From: Candidatus Avelusimicrobium caledoniensis
GTDB lineage: Bacteria > Elusimicrobiota > Elusimicrobia > Elusimicrobiales > Elusimicrobiaceae
DNA length: 56,450 nucleotides
Direction: 5' to 3'
Assembly (NCBI GenBank): GCA_900315795.1
Contig: ONAM01000006.1
Location: 1 to 56,450, forward strand
Under the pieces are notes generated by a model. It was not told the DNA's origin. It worked only from the letters and a program-made list of their open reading frames with translations, and did not search any database. Made by a program: the position numbers and the translations under genes. Positions 1-9,120 of the stretch are shown here, piece after piece. Every line of letters begins with the position of its first letter. The stretch's first letter is position 1.

Positions 1-1
1 C

Positions 2-592
2 ATCGGTTTTGAGTGCTCCCGCACACAAAACCACTTCCCCCGCCGGGGTGGAAGTCAAACAACAAGTGGCTTTACGCTTATTGAATTACTCGTCGTCGTC
101 TTAATTATCGGCATTTTGGCGGCGGTGGCGTTGCCGCAATACCAAAAAGCGGTAGCAAAAGCACACTCAGTGCAAGCACTTACGCTGCTTAAATCATTGG
201 GGCAAGCGGCCGACACGTATCTTTTAGCCAACGGCGAAATGCCTTCTTCCTTTGAGGAACTGCCACTTGAAATAAATAACTGGACGGGAACAACCGCTTG
301 GTATGTATCCGGGAATGATACGATTGATACCCGCTCTAATGGAGAATGGTCTTTGCAACTTCATACAACGGGTTTATATATAGGCCTTATTGACGGACCT
401 TACAAAGGGGCCGGCTTTGCCTATTATACCACCGATAATTACTACCACATGCCGCAACAGCAAATTTTGTGCATGGAACGAAAATCAGGTGGCACGGTCT
501 TTGAGAAAACACAAGGGGACTATTGCAGTAAAATTATGAAAGGCACTTTTTTGGGAAATCACACCAGCGTACACACGTGGACGCTTAACTAA
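2..592 (+). CDS. Type IV prepilin-like protein, cassette 1 (5' end outside window)
   Basis: The open frame enters from the window edge, so the start codon is missing. At least 23 leader residues precede Gly and [14 protein letters not shown], the prepilin-peptidase site and hydrophobic N-terminal helix of PilE/PulG-type pilins; the mature start should be Phe after Gly. The mature domain has the shared block 'PSSFEELPLEI', a GPYKGAGFAYY segment and a C-terminal Cys pair (LCMERK...GDYCSK) typical of a pilin D-region disulfide. The visible leader encodes a palindromic CTTCCCCC/GGGGTGGAAG sequence resembling intergenic repeats elsewhere in the window. The stop codon overlaps that of the convergent nth gene by 4 bp. 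The role (major pilin, minor pilin or pseudopilin) cannot be told from sequence; it is probably exported and assembled by a type IV pilus or type II secretion machine encoded elsewhere. Confidence 0.88.
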   Translation: MGFECSRTQNHFPRRGGSQTTSGFTLIELLVVVLIIGILAAVALPQYQKAVAKAHSVQALTLLKSLGQAADTYLLANGEMPSSFEELPLEINNWTGTTAWYVSGNDTIDTRSNGEWSLQLHTTGLYIGLIDGPYKGAGFAYYTTDNYYHMPQQQILCMERKSGGTVFEKTQGDYCSKIMKGTFLGNHTSVHTWTLN

Positions 593-1230
593 TTTTTCAC
601 ACCGTTTTTGGCGCAAAATTTCGCAAGCGTGCATTTTCCGCACGCAGGTTTACGCGCCGGGCAAATACTGCGCCCGTGTAAAATAAGCGCAATCGCCACC
701 CATCCCCAATACTTATACGGGATAAGTTTTGTCAGGTCTTTTTCCACTTTAACGGGATCGGTTTGTTGGGTAAGCCCCAAGCGAAAGGCAAGCCGTTTGA
801 CGTGTGTATCTACCACAATGCCCGCCGGTTTTTTGAAATAATCGCCGAGCATCACGTTCGCCGTCTTACGCGCTACGCCGCGCAAGGTAAGCAAATCATC
901 CATATTTTGCGGCACTTCGCCGCCGTACACGTCACAAATACGTTTGGACATTTCTATTAGGGAAAGCGCCTTGCTATGATAAAACCCCGCCGAGTGGATA
1001 ATTTTTTCCACGTCTTTAATATCGGCTTTGGCTAAATCATACACGGTAGGATATTTTTTGAATAAATGCGGCGTAATGGTATTGACGCGTGCATCCGTGC
1101 ACTGGGCCGATAAAATGACCGCACACAACAGCTCCCACGCGCTTTTATGGTGCAAGGGGATCACGTGCTTGGGATATAATTTTTTTAATTCTTTGAGTAG
1201 CGGCTCTACGGGCAGTTGTTTTTTAATCAC
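589..1230 (-). CDS. nth: Endonuclease III (DNA glycosylase/AP lyase)
   Basis: Base-excision repair enzyme removing oxidised pyrimidines and nicking abasic sites. Visible are the helix-hairpin-helix 'LRGVARKTAN' (about residues 116-125) containing the catalytic Lys, the catalytic Asp in VDTHV (about residue 141), and the C-terminal [4Fe-4S] loop with spacing C-x6-C-x2-C-x5-C (CPARKPACGKC...FC). The length, about 213 aa, fits the family. I chose the GTG at 1230 because AGGGG lies 6 nt upstream; an in-frame ATG at 1260 would add ten residues inside the upstream gene. The start overlaps the 3' end of the ABC permease gene by 8 bp, so it is probably translationally coupled to the metal-uptake operon. 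It is convergent with pilin cassette 1, sharing overlapping stops. Confidence 0.95.
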   Translation of the reverse strand: MIKKQLPVEPLLKELKKLYPKHVIPLHHKSAWELLCAVILSAQCTDARVNTITPHLFKKYPTVYDLAKADIKDVEKIIHSAGFYHSKALSLIEMSKRICDVYGGEVPQNMDDLLTLRGVARKTANVMLGDYFKKPAGIVVDTHVKRLAFRLGLTQQTDPVKVEKDLTKLIPYKYWGWVAIALILHGRSICPARKPACGKCTLAKFCAKNGVKN

Positions 1231-2029
1231 GGTTAACCCCTTTACACACATAGCACGCAAACAAAATAATTAAATTGACTAAAATAATCGCCGCGCCCGA
1301 CGGGATATTCAGCACAAACGACGCGTACACCCCCACCCACACGCTCGCCACGCCAAAAGCGGCCGCTAACCACAGCACCTGTTTAAACGTGCGCGACACC
1401 AGCAACGCGCTAACGGGCGGAATAATAATCAGTGCGGAAATTAAAAATATCCCCACCACCTTAAACGATAGCACCACCGCCACAGACGTAATTAGCACCA
1501 GTGCGGTATTAACCGCGTGCGTCGGCACGCCGCGCGTATGGGCAAAGGCCTCATCAAAACACGTAGCCGTGAGCAAGCGGTAAAACGCCAAAATGCTGCC
1601 CGCCACTCCGGCTAAAAGTAGTCCGCACAAAACGGTTTCGCCCGACGTAACCGTTAAAATACTGCCGAACAAATAACCCAGCAAATCGGTATTAAACCCG
1701 CCCGCAAGCGCAGTTAAAAGTAGCCCGACCGACAGCCCCGCCGCGCTGATAATACCGATAGCGGCGTCGCCGTAAATTTTGAATTTTTGCGTCAGTTTCA
1801 TAATACCCAAAGACGCCGCCATCACCACCGGAATAGACACATACACCGGGTTTCCGCCCGCTAGCAACGCCACCGCCACCCCTGTCAAACACACATGGCT
1901 CATACCGTCGCCGATTAAAGACAAGCGTTTTAATACCAAAAATACACCCAAGAGCGCGCAAGCGGCCGCCACCAAACTGCCGGCCAATAGTCCGCGCCAA
2001 ACAAAACCGTAACTTAAAAACTCAATCAT
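1223..2029 (-). CDS. znuB: Zinc/manganese-type ABC transporter permease
   Basis: About 268 aa, a polytopic membrane protein of the ABC-3 family (ZnuB/MntB/TroC). It has the LLGVFLVLKRLSLIGDGMSH opening typical of the family and runs of hydrophobic helices to the C-terminus. A start at 2029 (MIEFLSYGF) is preferred over a far upstream one, because the upstream extension lacks membrane-protein character and lies within the ATPase gene. The ATG overlaps the ATPase stop by 8 bp (coupling). With the adjacent ATPase and substrate-binding protein it forms a complete importer for Zn(II) or Mn(II) across the inner membrane. The exact metal cannot be fixed from sequence. Confidence 0.92.
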   Translation of the reverse strand: MIEFLSYGFVWRGLLAGSLVAAACALLGVFLVLKRLSLIGDGMSHVCLTGVAVALLAGGNPVYVSIPVVMAASLGIMKLTQKFKIYGDAAIGIISAAGLSVGLLLTALAGGFNTDLLGYLFGSILTVTSGETVLCGLLLAGVAGSILAFYRLLTATCFDEAFAHTRGVPTHAVNTALVLITSVAVVLSFKVVGIFLISALIIIPPVSALLVSRTFKQVLWLAAAFGVASVWVGVYASFVLNIPSGAAIILVNLIILFACYVCKGVNRD

Positions 2030-2813
2030 GGTGGCACTCCTTGCAATCGGCTCCGAGCGGACAATGCCCGTGTGTGTTGTGCAAATGGTCAATGGTGTGT
2101 TGGGCAAAGGGACCCAGTTTTTGGGCGACTTTTTCGGAATGGCAAAATTCTTCCTTCGTGCCAAAAAACACAAGCGATTTATCCACATACATAAATTTAG
2201 AAATATATTTTCCCACCTCACCGGTGTCGTGGGTGATGAGCAAAATAGTCGTATGGTGTTTGGTATTAAGTTCGCCAAGTAAATCAAAAAACATCTCGCG
2301 CGACTGCGCGTCTAACGCGGTAGACGGCTCGTCTAAAATTAAGAGTTGCGGCTTGCTGACAAGCGCGCGCGCCAAGAGCACGCGTTGTTGTTGGCCGATA
2401 GATAAATCGTTAAACAAACGCCCGGCGTATTTACGCGTGCGGGTTTGTTGCATGGCGTCATATACTTCTTTTAATTCGTTGCGGCCGACGCTTGCACCGC
2501 GACCCGGGAGGCCCATGAGCACCACTTCTTCGGCGCAAATGGGAAACCGCGTCTGCGCCACCGGGCTTTTTTGGGCCAAATAACCAATTTTATTCCACCC
2601 GGTAAATTTTTCTAGCGGCGTGCCAAACAGGTTAATTTCGCCCTTACCTTTTTGCAACCCGAGCAAGACTTTTAGCAAGGTAGTTTTCCCGCCGCCGTTA
2701 GGCCCGATGAGTCCAATATAATCGCCCGCTTCCACGGTAAAAGATATATTTTCCAACACCGGCAAGCGTGTATAAGCAAACGTCAAATTTTTCGCGCTGA
2801 TTACTTCTGACAT
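2022..2813 (-). CDS. znuC: Zinc/manganese-type ABC transporter ATP-binding protein with Cys/His-rich tail
   Basis: About 263 aa ABC ATPase. In order: Walker A GPNGGGKTT (about residues 37-45), Q-loop YLAQ, signature LSIGQQQR, Walker B LLILDEPSTALD with D-loop, and the switch His in LLITHD. The last 25 residues are rich in His and Cys (HLHNTHGHCPLGADCKECHH), an appendage likely to bind metal and perhaps sense Zn(II); this is inference. It overlaps znuA by 13 bp upstream and znuB by 8 bp downstream, a tightly packed operon in the order binding protein, ATPase, permease. Confidence 0.93.
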   Translation of the reverse strand: MSEVISAKNLTFAYTRLPVLENISFTVEAGDYIGLIGPNGGGKTTLLKVLLGLQKGKGEINLFGTPLEKFTGWNKIGYLAQKSPVAQTRFPICAEEVVLMGLPGRGASVGRNELKEVYDAMQQTRTRKYAGRLFNDLSIGQQQRVLLARALVSKPQLLILDEPSTALDAQSREMFFDLLGELNTKHHTTILLITHDTGEVGKYISKFMYVDKSLVFFGTKEEFCHSEKVAQKLGPFAQHTIDHLHNTHGHCPLGADCKECHHD

Positions 2814-3688
2814 GTAAGCCCCTCTTGTAAACTAGCTAAATTACGGCGCATAAAATCTTCGTACGTAACCGTGCGGTTAAAATCATCTTTGGATACGTCT
2901 TCTATCGTGTATAAAGGTAAAATTCGCGCACCCGTTTCGGCGGCGACCGTTTGGGCTAAGCGCGGCGAAACGGCCTGCTCGGTAAACAGTGTTTTTACGT
3001 GAGCCGCGCGGATGTGTTTGACCAGTTCGCTGAGTTTGCGCGCGGAATGCTCCCCGTCGTGCGACGTGCCCGCCAAGGCCGTAAGCGATAAATGATACCT
3101 CTTCGCGAGTGCCCCAAACGCCAAATGCCCCACGTGCACCACTTCGCGGCTTTCGCACGAAGATAACCCGCGGGCGTAGTCCATATCCAACACCGCCACG
3201 TTTTGTTCAAACTGTTTTAAATTTTTCTCGTAAACGGGCGCGTTTTGCGGGTCCATTTCGCTAAGTGTTTTCTCAAGCGCGCGCGCCATATCCACGGCCG
3301 CGCTGAAATTCATCCATACGTGCGGATCATCCGACGGCGGTAAACCGTCCGCCAACGCCACCACGCGCGTATCTTTTCCCACCGCGCCCAGTACGTCCTT
3401 GACCCACGGCTCTAACTTATCAGACACATACACAAACACGCGCGCGTTGTGTACGGCAATTAAACTACCCGGCGAGGGCTCAAAGCTGTGCGGCTCGGCT
3501 CCCGGCGGTAAAAGCATTTGCACGGGAAGTAGCCCGCCGCCGATTTCGCGCGCCAAAATATACGGCACATAGCCCGACGTGACAAGTACCGGTTTTTGCG
3601 CGCTTGGCACTTTGCGGGCGTGCTTAAACCAACACAAGCCGACTATCAACAATACAATAAAAATTAAAAAGAAAACGGTTTTTTTCAT
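2801..3688 (-). CDS. znuA: Metal ABC transporter substrate-binding protein (ZnuA-like)
   Basis: About 295 aa with an N-terminal hydrophobic segment (KKTVFFLIFIVLLIVGLCWF), an uncleaved anchor or signal sequence. Cluster A-I binding-protein features: the GAEPHSFEPSP block supplies the first metal His, DPHVWMN the second, and VGHLAFG the third, followed by LFTEQAVSPRLAQTVAAETG near the C-terminus. The long His/Asp-rich loop of classical ZnuA is absent, so Mn(II) or another metal remains possible. First gene of the operon, divergent from the EamA gene. A TATAAT lies 9 nt upstream of the ATG and no clear Shine-Dalgarno is seen. Confidence 0.92.
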   Translation of the reverse strand: MKKTVFFLIFIVLLIVGLCWFKHARKVPSAQKPVLVTSGYVPYILAREIGGGLLPVQMLLPPGAEPHSFEPSPGSLIAVHNARVFVYVSDKLEPWVKDVLGAVGKDTRVVALADGLPPSDDPHVWMNFSAAVDMARALEKTLSEMDPQNAPVYEKNLKQFEQNVAVLDMDYARGLSSCESREVVHVGHLAFGALAKRYHLSLTALAGTSHDGEHSARKLSELVKHIRAAHVKTLFTEQAVSPRLAQTVAAETGARILPLYTIEDVSKDDFNRTVTYEDFMRRNLASLQEGLTCQK

Positions 3689-3697
3689 ACTCTATAT

Positions 3698-3729
3698 ATT
3701 ATACGATTTCACACGACTTTACGCGTCAA
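3698..3729 (-). promoter_or_regulatory. Candidate promoter of the znu operon
   Basis: On the minus strand TATAAT (3698-3703) lies 9 nt before the znuA ATG. The best -35 is TTGACG (3724-3729), but the 20-nt spacer is long, so the -35 is doubtful. No convincing Zur-type palindrome was seen. Confidence 0.4.
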
Positions 3730-3748
3730 GCCCGCCCCGGAAATTTAC

Positions 3749-3754
3749 TATAAT
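3749..3754 (+). promoter_or_regulatory. -10 box of the EamA gene (leaderless type)
   Basis: TATAAT is followed by 7 nt and then ATG at 3762, so transcription would begin at or next to the start codon. There is no Shine-Dalgarno in front of either candidate ATG. Confidence 0.5.
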
Positions 3755-3761
3755 GAAAAAT

Positions 3762-4661
3762 ATGAGTTACTTTTTAGCATTTTGTTTAGCCCTGTGTTGG
3801 GGCACGGCTTTTTTGGCCTCCAAAAATATGGTGGACGCACTGCCGCCGTGGTGGAGTACGTTTTTTAGGGTACTGGCGGGGCTTGTGTTTTTAGGCATTT
3901 ATTATGCGTTGCAACGCAAAAACCTGAAATGTCCGGCGCGCGAGTTATGGCGTCCGTGGACGATCGGGCTACTACTGATTTTACTGCCGTTTGCCGCGCT
4001 CTCGTGGGGGCTTCAATACACCGCCCCTACCGTAGCGGGTATTTTTAACGGAACGGTACCGATATGGAGTTTTATTGCCGGGGCTATTTTGTTAAAAGGG
4101 GTGGACCGCTTTACGTGGCGGCGCGCCAGCGGCGTGCTACTGGGGTTGATCGGTTTACTTGTTATTATGTGGCCCAAAATTCAAACGGCCCTAAACGGTC
4201 CAAGTAATAAAATGGCCCTTCTGGGGTATATGGCGTTATTAGGCATGGCACTCAGTTACGGTTTGGGCAACGTACTGACTAAAAAAATTATGGTGGACAG
4301 TAACGCCGTCTCTTTAGAAGCCAATACCTTTCATCAATATTTATTCGCGGCGGTCGCGCTGGGAATAGTTGCGTTTATTTTAGAGCCGGTACCGCCCGTG
4401 AGTGCGTTTACGGGCAAAGTAATTGTGTCTATTATTTGTGCGGGTGTTTTTTCGTCGGCGGTAGCGTTTCTGCTGATGGTAGCCCTTATCCAACGCTGGG
4501 GAGCAACGCGGATGTCCAGCGTAACCTATTTCTCCCCAATAATTGCCATGTTTACCGATGTTTTGTTTCGCCACCGCCCGCCGGTGGGCGCGGAACTTGT
4601 CGGTATGGGGCTCATCTTTATCAGCTTGTGGCTGATACAAAAGAAAGTGGACGCAAACTAA
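3762..4661 (+). CDS. EamA/DMT-family membrane transporter
   Basis: About 299 aa with ten predicted hydrophobic helices and the duplicated EamA fold: first half 'CLALCWGTAFLASKNMV', second half starting around 'GMALSYGLGNVLTKK'. Drug/metabolite-transporter superfamily proteins export amino acids, metabolites or drugs; the substrate cannot be named here. An ATG at 3753 overlaps the TATAAT box and would not be in a transcript from it, so the ATG at 3762 (MSYFLAFC) is preferred; the difference is three residues. The gene stands alone, divergent from znuA, and is followed by a strong terminator. Confidence 0.9.
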   Translation: MSYFLAFCLALCWGTAFLASKNMVDALPPWWSTFFRVLAGLVFLGIYYALQRKNLKCPARELWRPWTIGLLLILLPFAALSWGLQYTAPTVAGIFNGTVPIWSFIAGAILLKGVDRFTWRRASGVLLGLIGLLVIMWPKIQTALNGPSNKMALLGYMALLGMALSYGLGNVLTKKIMVDSNAVSLEANTFHQYLFAAVALGIVAFILEPVPPVSAFTGKVIVSIICAGVFSSAVAFLLMVALIQRWGATRMSSVTYFSPIIAMFTDVLFRHRPPVGAELVGMGLIFISLWLIQKKVDAN

Positions 4662-4699
4662 CCTCCATATTATTTGAACAAAAAAAGTCCAAGCTGCAC

Positions 4700-4725
4700 A
4701 ACAGGCCCTTACGGGCCTGTTTTTG
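4700..4725 (+). terminator. Rho-independent terminator after the EamA gene
   Basis: A perfect stem (ACAGGCCC/GGGCCTGT plus an outer A-T pair) with loop TTAC is followed by a T-rich run. Confidence 0.88.
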
Positions 4726-4770
4726 TTTTATTAAATCACGGCATAATTTTTGCAAGCTGATAAATTTCAC

Positions 4771-4798
4771 TTGACAGATCAAAAAAAAAAACGATAAT
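4771..4798 (+). promoter_or_regulatory. Pilin promoter, A-tract type (cassette 2)
   Basis: TTGACA (4771-4776), a 16-nt spacer containing 11 consecutive A (4781-4791), then GATAAT (4793-4798). The spacer begins GATC instead of AATC, and this copy lacks the GC hairpin that touches the -35 in other copies. Confidence 0.82.
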
Positions 4799-4835
4799 AA
4801 AGTGTCAGTAAAAAAACAACAAAGGAGCAAACAAT

Positions 4836-5318
4836 ATGAAAAACACTCAAGCATTTACGCTTATTGAACTATTAGTTGTTGTGTTAATCATCGGCATTTT
4901 GGCGGCGGTGGCTCTGCCGCAGTATCAAAAGGCAGTGCTTAAATCACGCGTCACACAGGTCATTCCGCTCATCCGCGCCGTAGCCGATGCCCAACAAGTA
5001 TATTTTTTAGCTAACGGAACGTATGCCGAAAACGTAGACGAACTGGGGGTAGATTTTACGTGTCCCAACGGTTGGACGTGCTATGTGGGTACTGATTCTT
5101 CCGGAGGTAAATTACCCAAAGTGGAAGCGTCTCATAACGATTCCCAAATATCCATAATCTTATATTATGGGAAACCGACCAATTCGGCACTAGCGGAATT
5201 GGAAAATAAAATGTACTGTTGGGCTTCAACTTCCGACACAAAAGGAATCAATGTTTGCAAAACTTTCGGGCCGGAATTAGGTTCTACTGCCGCCGGAAAA
5301 CGCTACCTTATTCAATAA
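4836..5318 (+). CDS. Type IV prepilin-like protein, cassette 2
   Basis: 160 aa. Short leader MKNTQA, then [20 protein letters not shown], the prepilin-peptidase recognition and N-terminal helix with Glu at mature position 5. The residue before the cleavage point is Ala, not the usual Gly. The mature domain has the family block YFLANGTYAENVDELGVDF and a C-terminal Cys pair (MYCWAS...NVCKTF); an extra Cys pair (TCPNGWTCYV) is special to this copy. AAGGAG sits 8 nt before the ATG. It has its own A-tract promoter and is convergent with recA. Probably a pilus or pseudopilus subunit processed at the inner membrane; which machine uses it is unknown. Confidence 0.93.
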   Translation: MKNTQAFTLIELLVVVLIIGILAAVALPQYQKAVLKSRVTQVIPLIRAVADAQQVYFLANGTYAENVDELGVDFTCPNGWTCYVGTDSSGGKLPKVEASHNDSQISIILYYGKPTNSALAELENKMYCWASTSDTKGINVCKTFGPELGSTAAGKRYLIQ

Positions 5319-5323
5319 AAAGA

Positions 5324-5378
5324 TCCCGCTTTTCTCGTCATCCCATCAAGTTTTTATACGGGACACAAAAAAGCGGGA
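5324..5378 (-). terminator. Terminator between pilin cassette 2 and recA
   Basis: TCCCGCTTTT (5324-5333) pairs with AAAAGCGGGA (5369-5378) around a 35-nt loop. Read on the minus strand the hairpin is followed by CTTTTT, suiting the recA transcript. On the plus strand the tail is less T-rich, but the same stem may also end the pilin mRNA. Confidence 0.65.
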
Positions 5379-5405
5379 CTCTATTTTATTGCTTACCAAA
5401 GCCGA

Positions 5406-6452
5406 TTATTTCTTGGCTTTTTTCTCGGCGGGTTTTTCTTCGCCCGCGGGTTTCCCGTCGTAGTGATGACCGAGATATTTGACATACAATTTGTCTTCAA
5501 TCTCAGCCGCCAATTCCGGGTTGTCCTTTAAATACTGGCGCGCGTTGTCGGCCCCTTGCCCGAGTTTTTCATCCCCGTACAAGAACCAACTGCCGCTTTT
5601 TTCAATGATTCCGGCTTCCACGCCTTTGTCAATAATGCACGCTTCGCGCGAAATACCTTGACCTAAAATCATCGTAAATTCGGCTTGGCGGTAGGGCGGC
5701 GCTACTTTGTTTTTGGTGACTTTGGCGCGCACGCGCGTGCCGATAATTTCGTCGCCTTTTTTCAAGTTTTCAATGCGGCGCACGTCAATACGCACAGACG
5801 CATAAAATTTCAAAGCGAGCCCACCGGGTGTTGTTTCCGGGTTACCGAACATCACGCCGATTTTTTGGCGCAACTGGTTAATGAAAATAATGCTCGTTTT
5901 GGTTTTGTTGAGTAAACTGGTCAATTTGCGAAGTGCTTGGCTCATCAGGCGCGCTTGCAAGCCGACGTGCGCGTCGCCCATTTCGCCTTCAATTTCCGCT
6001 TGCGGCACAAGCGCGGCTACCGAGTCCACCACGATTAAATCAATCGCGCCCGAGCGCACCAATTTTTCCGCAATCTCTAAGGCCTGTTCGCCGGAATCAG
6101 GTTGCGACACCAAGAGTTCATCCACATTGACGCCCAAATTTGCGGCGTACACCGGATCTAAGGCGTGTTCGGCGTCAATAAAGGCAACCGTCCCGCCGAG
6201 CTTTTGCGTTTGCGCGGCTACGTGCAAGGAAAGCGTCGTTTTACCGCCGGCTTCCGGCCCGTAAATTTCAATTACGCGCCCGCGGGGAAGCCCCCCCACT
6301 CCCAGCGCCAAATCTAACGACAGCGCACCGGTGGGGATAGCTTCTACTTTTTGTACCGAGCCGCTGCCTAATTTGCAAATGGCTTCTTTGCCGAAGGCCT
6401 TTTCAATTTGGCCCAAGGCGAGGTCTAATGCTTTTTGTTTGTTTGCGTCCAT
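5406..6452 (-). CDS. recA: Recombinase RecA
   Basis: About 348 aa. It forms filaments on single-stranded DNA, drives homologous pairing and triggers LexA self-cleavage. Walker A is GPEAGGKTT (about residues 65-73; GPESSGKTT in E. coli), followed by the [10 protein letters not shown] block, Walker [11 protein letters not shown], and the loop region with [14 protein letters not shown]. The C-terminal tail is Lys/Glu-rich. The ATG at 6452 has GGAGGA just upstream; a TTG twelve bases earlier lies over that site and is rejected. Located 15 bp behind clpC, probably co-transcribed. No SOS-box-like palindrome was recognised. Confidence 0.98.
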   Translation of the reverse strand: MDANKQKALDLALGQIEKAFGKEAICKLGSGSVQKVEAIPTGALSLDLALGVGGLPRGRVIEIYGPEAGGKTTLSLHVAAQTQKLGGTVAFIDAEHALDPVYAANLGVNVDELLVSQPDSGEQALEIAEKLVRSGAIDLIVVDSVAALVPQAEIEGEMGDAHVGLQARLMSQALRKLTSLLNKTKTSIIFINQLRQKIGVMFGNPETTPGGLALKFYASVRIDVRRIENLKKGDEIIGTRVRAKVTKNKVAPPYRQAEFTMILGQGISREACIIDKGVEAGIIEKSGSWFLYGDEKLGQGADNARQYLKDNPELAAEIEDKLYVKYLGHHYDGKPAGEEKPAEKKAKK

Positions 6453-6467
6453 ATTGTCCTCCAAAAA

Positions 6468-8996
6468 TTATGCATTTACAGGTTGTTTGCGTTTGACTTT
6501 CGCACCCGCAAAAGAAAGCTTGCGGGCATCTTTATCTAAGTCTACAATAATTTTAGTACCCGCGGCATAGTGACTCTTTAAAATGTTTTCGGCAAGCGGG
6601 TCTTCCAGTTCGCGTTGTAACGTGCGGAGCAACGGGCGCGCTCCAAATTTCTCGTCAAAGCCGCGTTCTACTAAGAAATCTTTGGCCGCCTGGGTCAGTT
6701 CAAGGGTCAGCTGTTTATCGGCCAACTTCCGGCTGACTTCTTTTAGGCCCAAGTCCAAAATCGCGCCGATGTTTTCTTTGTTAAGCGAGTGGAAAACAAC
6801 GATTTCGTCAATACGGTTGATAAATTCCGGGTTGAACGTCTTTTTCACTTCGTCCATGACGTTTTGGCGCATATCTTGGTACTCGTCTTCCGCACTTTGG
6901 CGGGCGGCAAAACCGAGCTGGCTGCCTTTGTTGGTAATCTCACGCGCGCCGACGTTGGACGTCATAATAATTACGCAGTTTTTAAAACTGACTTTGTGGC
7001 CTAAGTTGTCTGACAACGCTCCCTCATCTAACACTTGTAATAAAATGTTGTAAATATCGGGGTGTGCTTTTTCCAACTCGTCCAATACCACCACGCTATA
7101 CGGGCGGCGGCGCACGGCTTCGGTCAGCTGGCCGCCCTCTTCATAACCCACATAACCGGGCGGCGCGCCGATGAGGCGCGAAACGGCAAATTTTTCCATA
7201 TACTCAGACATATCCAACCGGATCATTGCATCTTCATCGCCAAACAAGAACATGGCCAGACTTTTGGCGAGTTCGGTCTTTCCCACGCCTGTGGGCCCCA
7301 AGAACAGAAATCCGCCGATCGGACGGTTGGGATTGCCCAGCCCGGTGCGGTTGCGGCGAATCGCTTGCGACACAACCCGCACCGCATCATCTTGCCCGAT
7401 GATACGCTCGTGTAAGAGCTCTTCCATGTGTAAAATCTTTTCCGTTTCGCTTTGCGTCATGCGCGTAACGGGAATGCCCGTCCATTTAGACGCCACGAGC
7501 GCGATATCTTCTTCCGTCACTTCCGGCACGGTTTTACCGTGTTCTTTTTGCCATTCTTCTTTTAAGTGGTCAATGTAATTTTTAAGACGGTCTTCCGTGT
7601 CTTTGGCGGCGGCGGCTTTTTCAAATTCTTTATTAGCTAAGGCCTCGTCTTTTTCCAGTATGGCTTGGTTATATTCAGCTTGTTTTTGTTTGATTTCCGG
7701 CGGCAAGATAGAATTTTTAAGCCGCGCGCGGGCTCCGGCCTCGTCAAACAAATCTAAGGCCTTATCGGGCAGAGCGCGGTCGGAAATATAGCGGTCGGAA
7801 ATAGACGCCGCGGCCATGATAGCACCGTCGGTATATTTGACCTTATGGTGCGTTTCGTATTTGGCGCGCACGCCTTTTAAAATAGCAACCGTTTCATCTA
7901 CGTCCGGCGGCTCAATAACAACCGGCTGAAAGCGGCGTTCCAAGGCGGTATCGGTTTCCACATATTTGCGGTATTCGTCAAAGGTGGTCGCGCCGATGCA
8001 CTGCACTTCGCCGCGGGCCAAGGCGGGCTTTAACATATTGGACGCGTCCATGGAACCTTCTGCCGCGCCTGCGCCGATAATAGTGTGCAGCTCGTCAATA
8101 AAGATGATAGCGTCTTGCGCGGCGGCCATTTCGTCAATGATATTTTTAAGGCGTTGTTCAAACTCGCCGCGGTATTTGGTACCGGCAATTACCGACGCCA
8201 TATCTAAGGCAAGCAGACGTTTGCCGGATAACAAATCGGAAATTTCCCCACGGGCAATTTTTTGGGCGAGCCCTTCCACAATAGCCGTCTTACCCACGCC
8301 CGGCTCGCCGATAAGCACCGGATTGTTTTTGGTGCGGCGGGCGAGAATTTGCACCACGCGTTCAATTTCTTCTTCACGCCCGATGACAGGGTCCAACTTA
8401 TGTTGGGCGGCCAACTGCGTGAGATCGCGCGTATATTCGTCCAATGTGGGCGTTTTAGATTTCTTGTTTGTGTTGGTTTTATTCTCTTGCTTAGCAAACG
8501 GGGCTAAATTGATTTCTTGTGCGGCGGCGGTATTTTTCTCAGCCAAATCGTCGGCGTTGGCGTTCCCTAAGAAAGTAAGCACGGCCTCGCGGATAGCCGG
8601 CAGTGATAGCCCGAGATTTTCCAAAATCTTCCCGGCCATGCCTTCTTCTTCGTGGATGAGCCCCAGCAAAATATGTTCCGTACCGATGTGTTCCGTACCT
8701 AAAATTTGTGATTCTTCCACGGAAAATTCCAACACCGCTTTAGCACGCGGTGTGAACGGAATTTCGCCCAAGAGCATAATGGTATCGCCGATACCGACCA
8801 TTTTTTCAATTTCTTGGCGCACCTTGCGAAACGTAACGCCCAAGCCGGACAAAATTTTGTGCGACACCGTACCGTCAATGGCACTCAGCCCGAGTAAAAT
8901 ATGCTCCGTGCCGACGTAATCGTGGTTTAAGCGTTTGGCTTCTTCCTGTGCGATGAGAATAATTTTTTGTGCATTTTCAGTAAATCGTTTGGCCAT
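6468..8996 (-). CDS. clpC: ATP-dependent protease ATPase subunit ClpC
   Basis: 842 aa, full length for ClpC. Two Clp-N repeats (about 1-145, each with HILLGL), a first AAA+ module with Walker A GEPGVGKT (about 230-237) and Walker B AIIFIDELHTI, a middle domain with a UVR-like segment (KEFEKAAAAKDTEDRLK), and a second AAA+ module with GPTGVGKTELA and VVVLDELEKAHPD. The Hsp100 unfoldase feeds substrates to ClpP, which is not in this window. A strong site (GAGGGG) lies 7 nt before the ATG, and a TATAAT box (9024-9029, minus strand) about 28 nt upstream is the likely clpC-recA promoter. Confidence 0.97.
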   Translation of the reverse strand: MAKRFTENAQKIILIAQEEAKRLNHDYVGTEHILLGLSAIDGTVSHKILSGLGVTFRKVRQEIEKMVGIGDTIMLLGEIPFTPRAKAVLEFSVEESQILGTEHIGTEHILLGLIHEEEGMAGKILENLGLSLPAIREAVLTFLGNANADDLAEKNTAAAQEINLAPFAKQENKTNTNKKSKTPTLDEYTRDLTQLAAQHKLDPVIGREEEIERVVQILARRTKNNPVLIGEPGVGKTAIVEGLAQKIARGEISDLLSGKRLLALDMASVIAGTKYRGEFEQRLKNIIDEMAAAQDAIIFIDELHTIIGAGAAEGSMDASNMLKPALARGEVQCIGATTFDEYRKYVETDTALERRFQPVVIEPPDVDETVAILKGVRAKYETHHKVKYTDGAIMAAASISDRYISDRALPDKALDLFDEAGARARLKNSILPPEIKQKQAEYNQAILEKDEALANKEFEKAAAAKDTEDRLKNYIDHLKEEWQKEHGKTVPEVTEEDIALVASKWTGIPVTRMTQSETEKILHMEELLHERIIGQDDAVRVVSQAIRRNRTGLGNPNRPIGGFLFLGPTGVGKTELAKSLAMFLFGDEDAMIRLDMSEYMEKFAVSRLIGAPPGYVGYEEGGQLTEAVRRRPYSVVVLDELEKAHPDIYNILLQVLDEGALSDNLGHKVSFKNCVIIMTSNVGAREITNKGSQLGFAARQSAEDEYQDMRQNVMDEVKKTFNPEFINRIDEIVVFHSLNKENIGAILDLGLKEVSRKLADKQLTLELTQAAKDFLVERGFDEKFGARPLLRTLQRELEDPLAENILKSHYAAGTKIIVDLDKDARKLSFAGAKVKRKQPVNA

Positions 8997-9120
8997 AAAT
9001 ACCCCTCAAAAACAAGTACCTTTATTATATAAAAAATAACGGACGACGCGGAATTTGAAAACCAAACGATATTATTATTTCTTCCCAATAACATGCCTTT
9101 AACGGTTTATAAAGATGTTA

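Noticed and set aside
1692..2000. Long open frame antisense and out of frame within the permease gene
   Set aside because: Overlaps znuB, which has clear family sequence; translation is Arg/Gly-rich without domain features. Same reasoning applied to the other shadow frames within recA, clpC, recG, nadE and the coiled-coil gene.
4771..4798. Sigma-54 promoter for the pilins, as in many pilA genes
   Set aside because: No TGGCAC-N5-TTGCA; the TTGACA and GATAAT boxes at 15-16 nt fit the housekeeping sigma factor.
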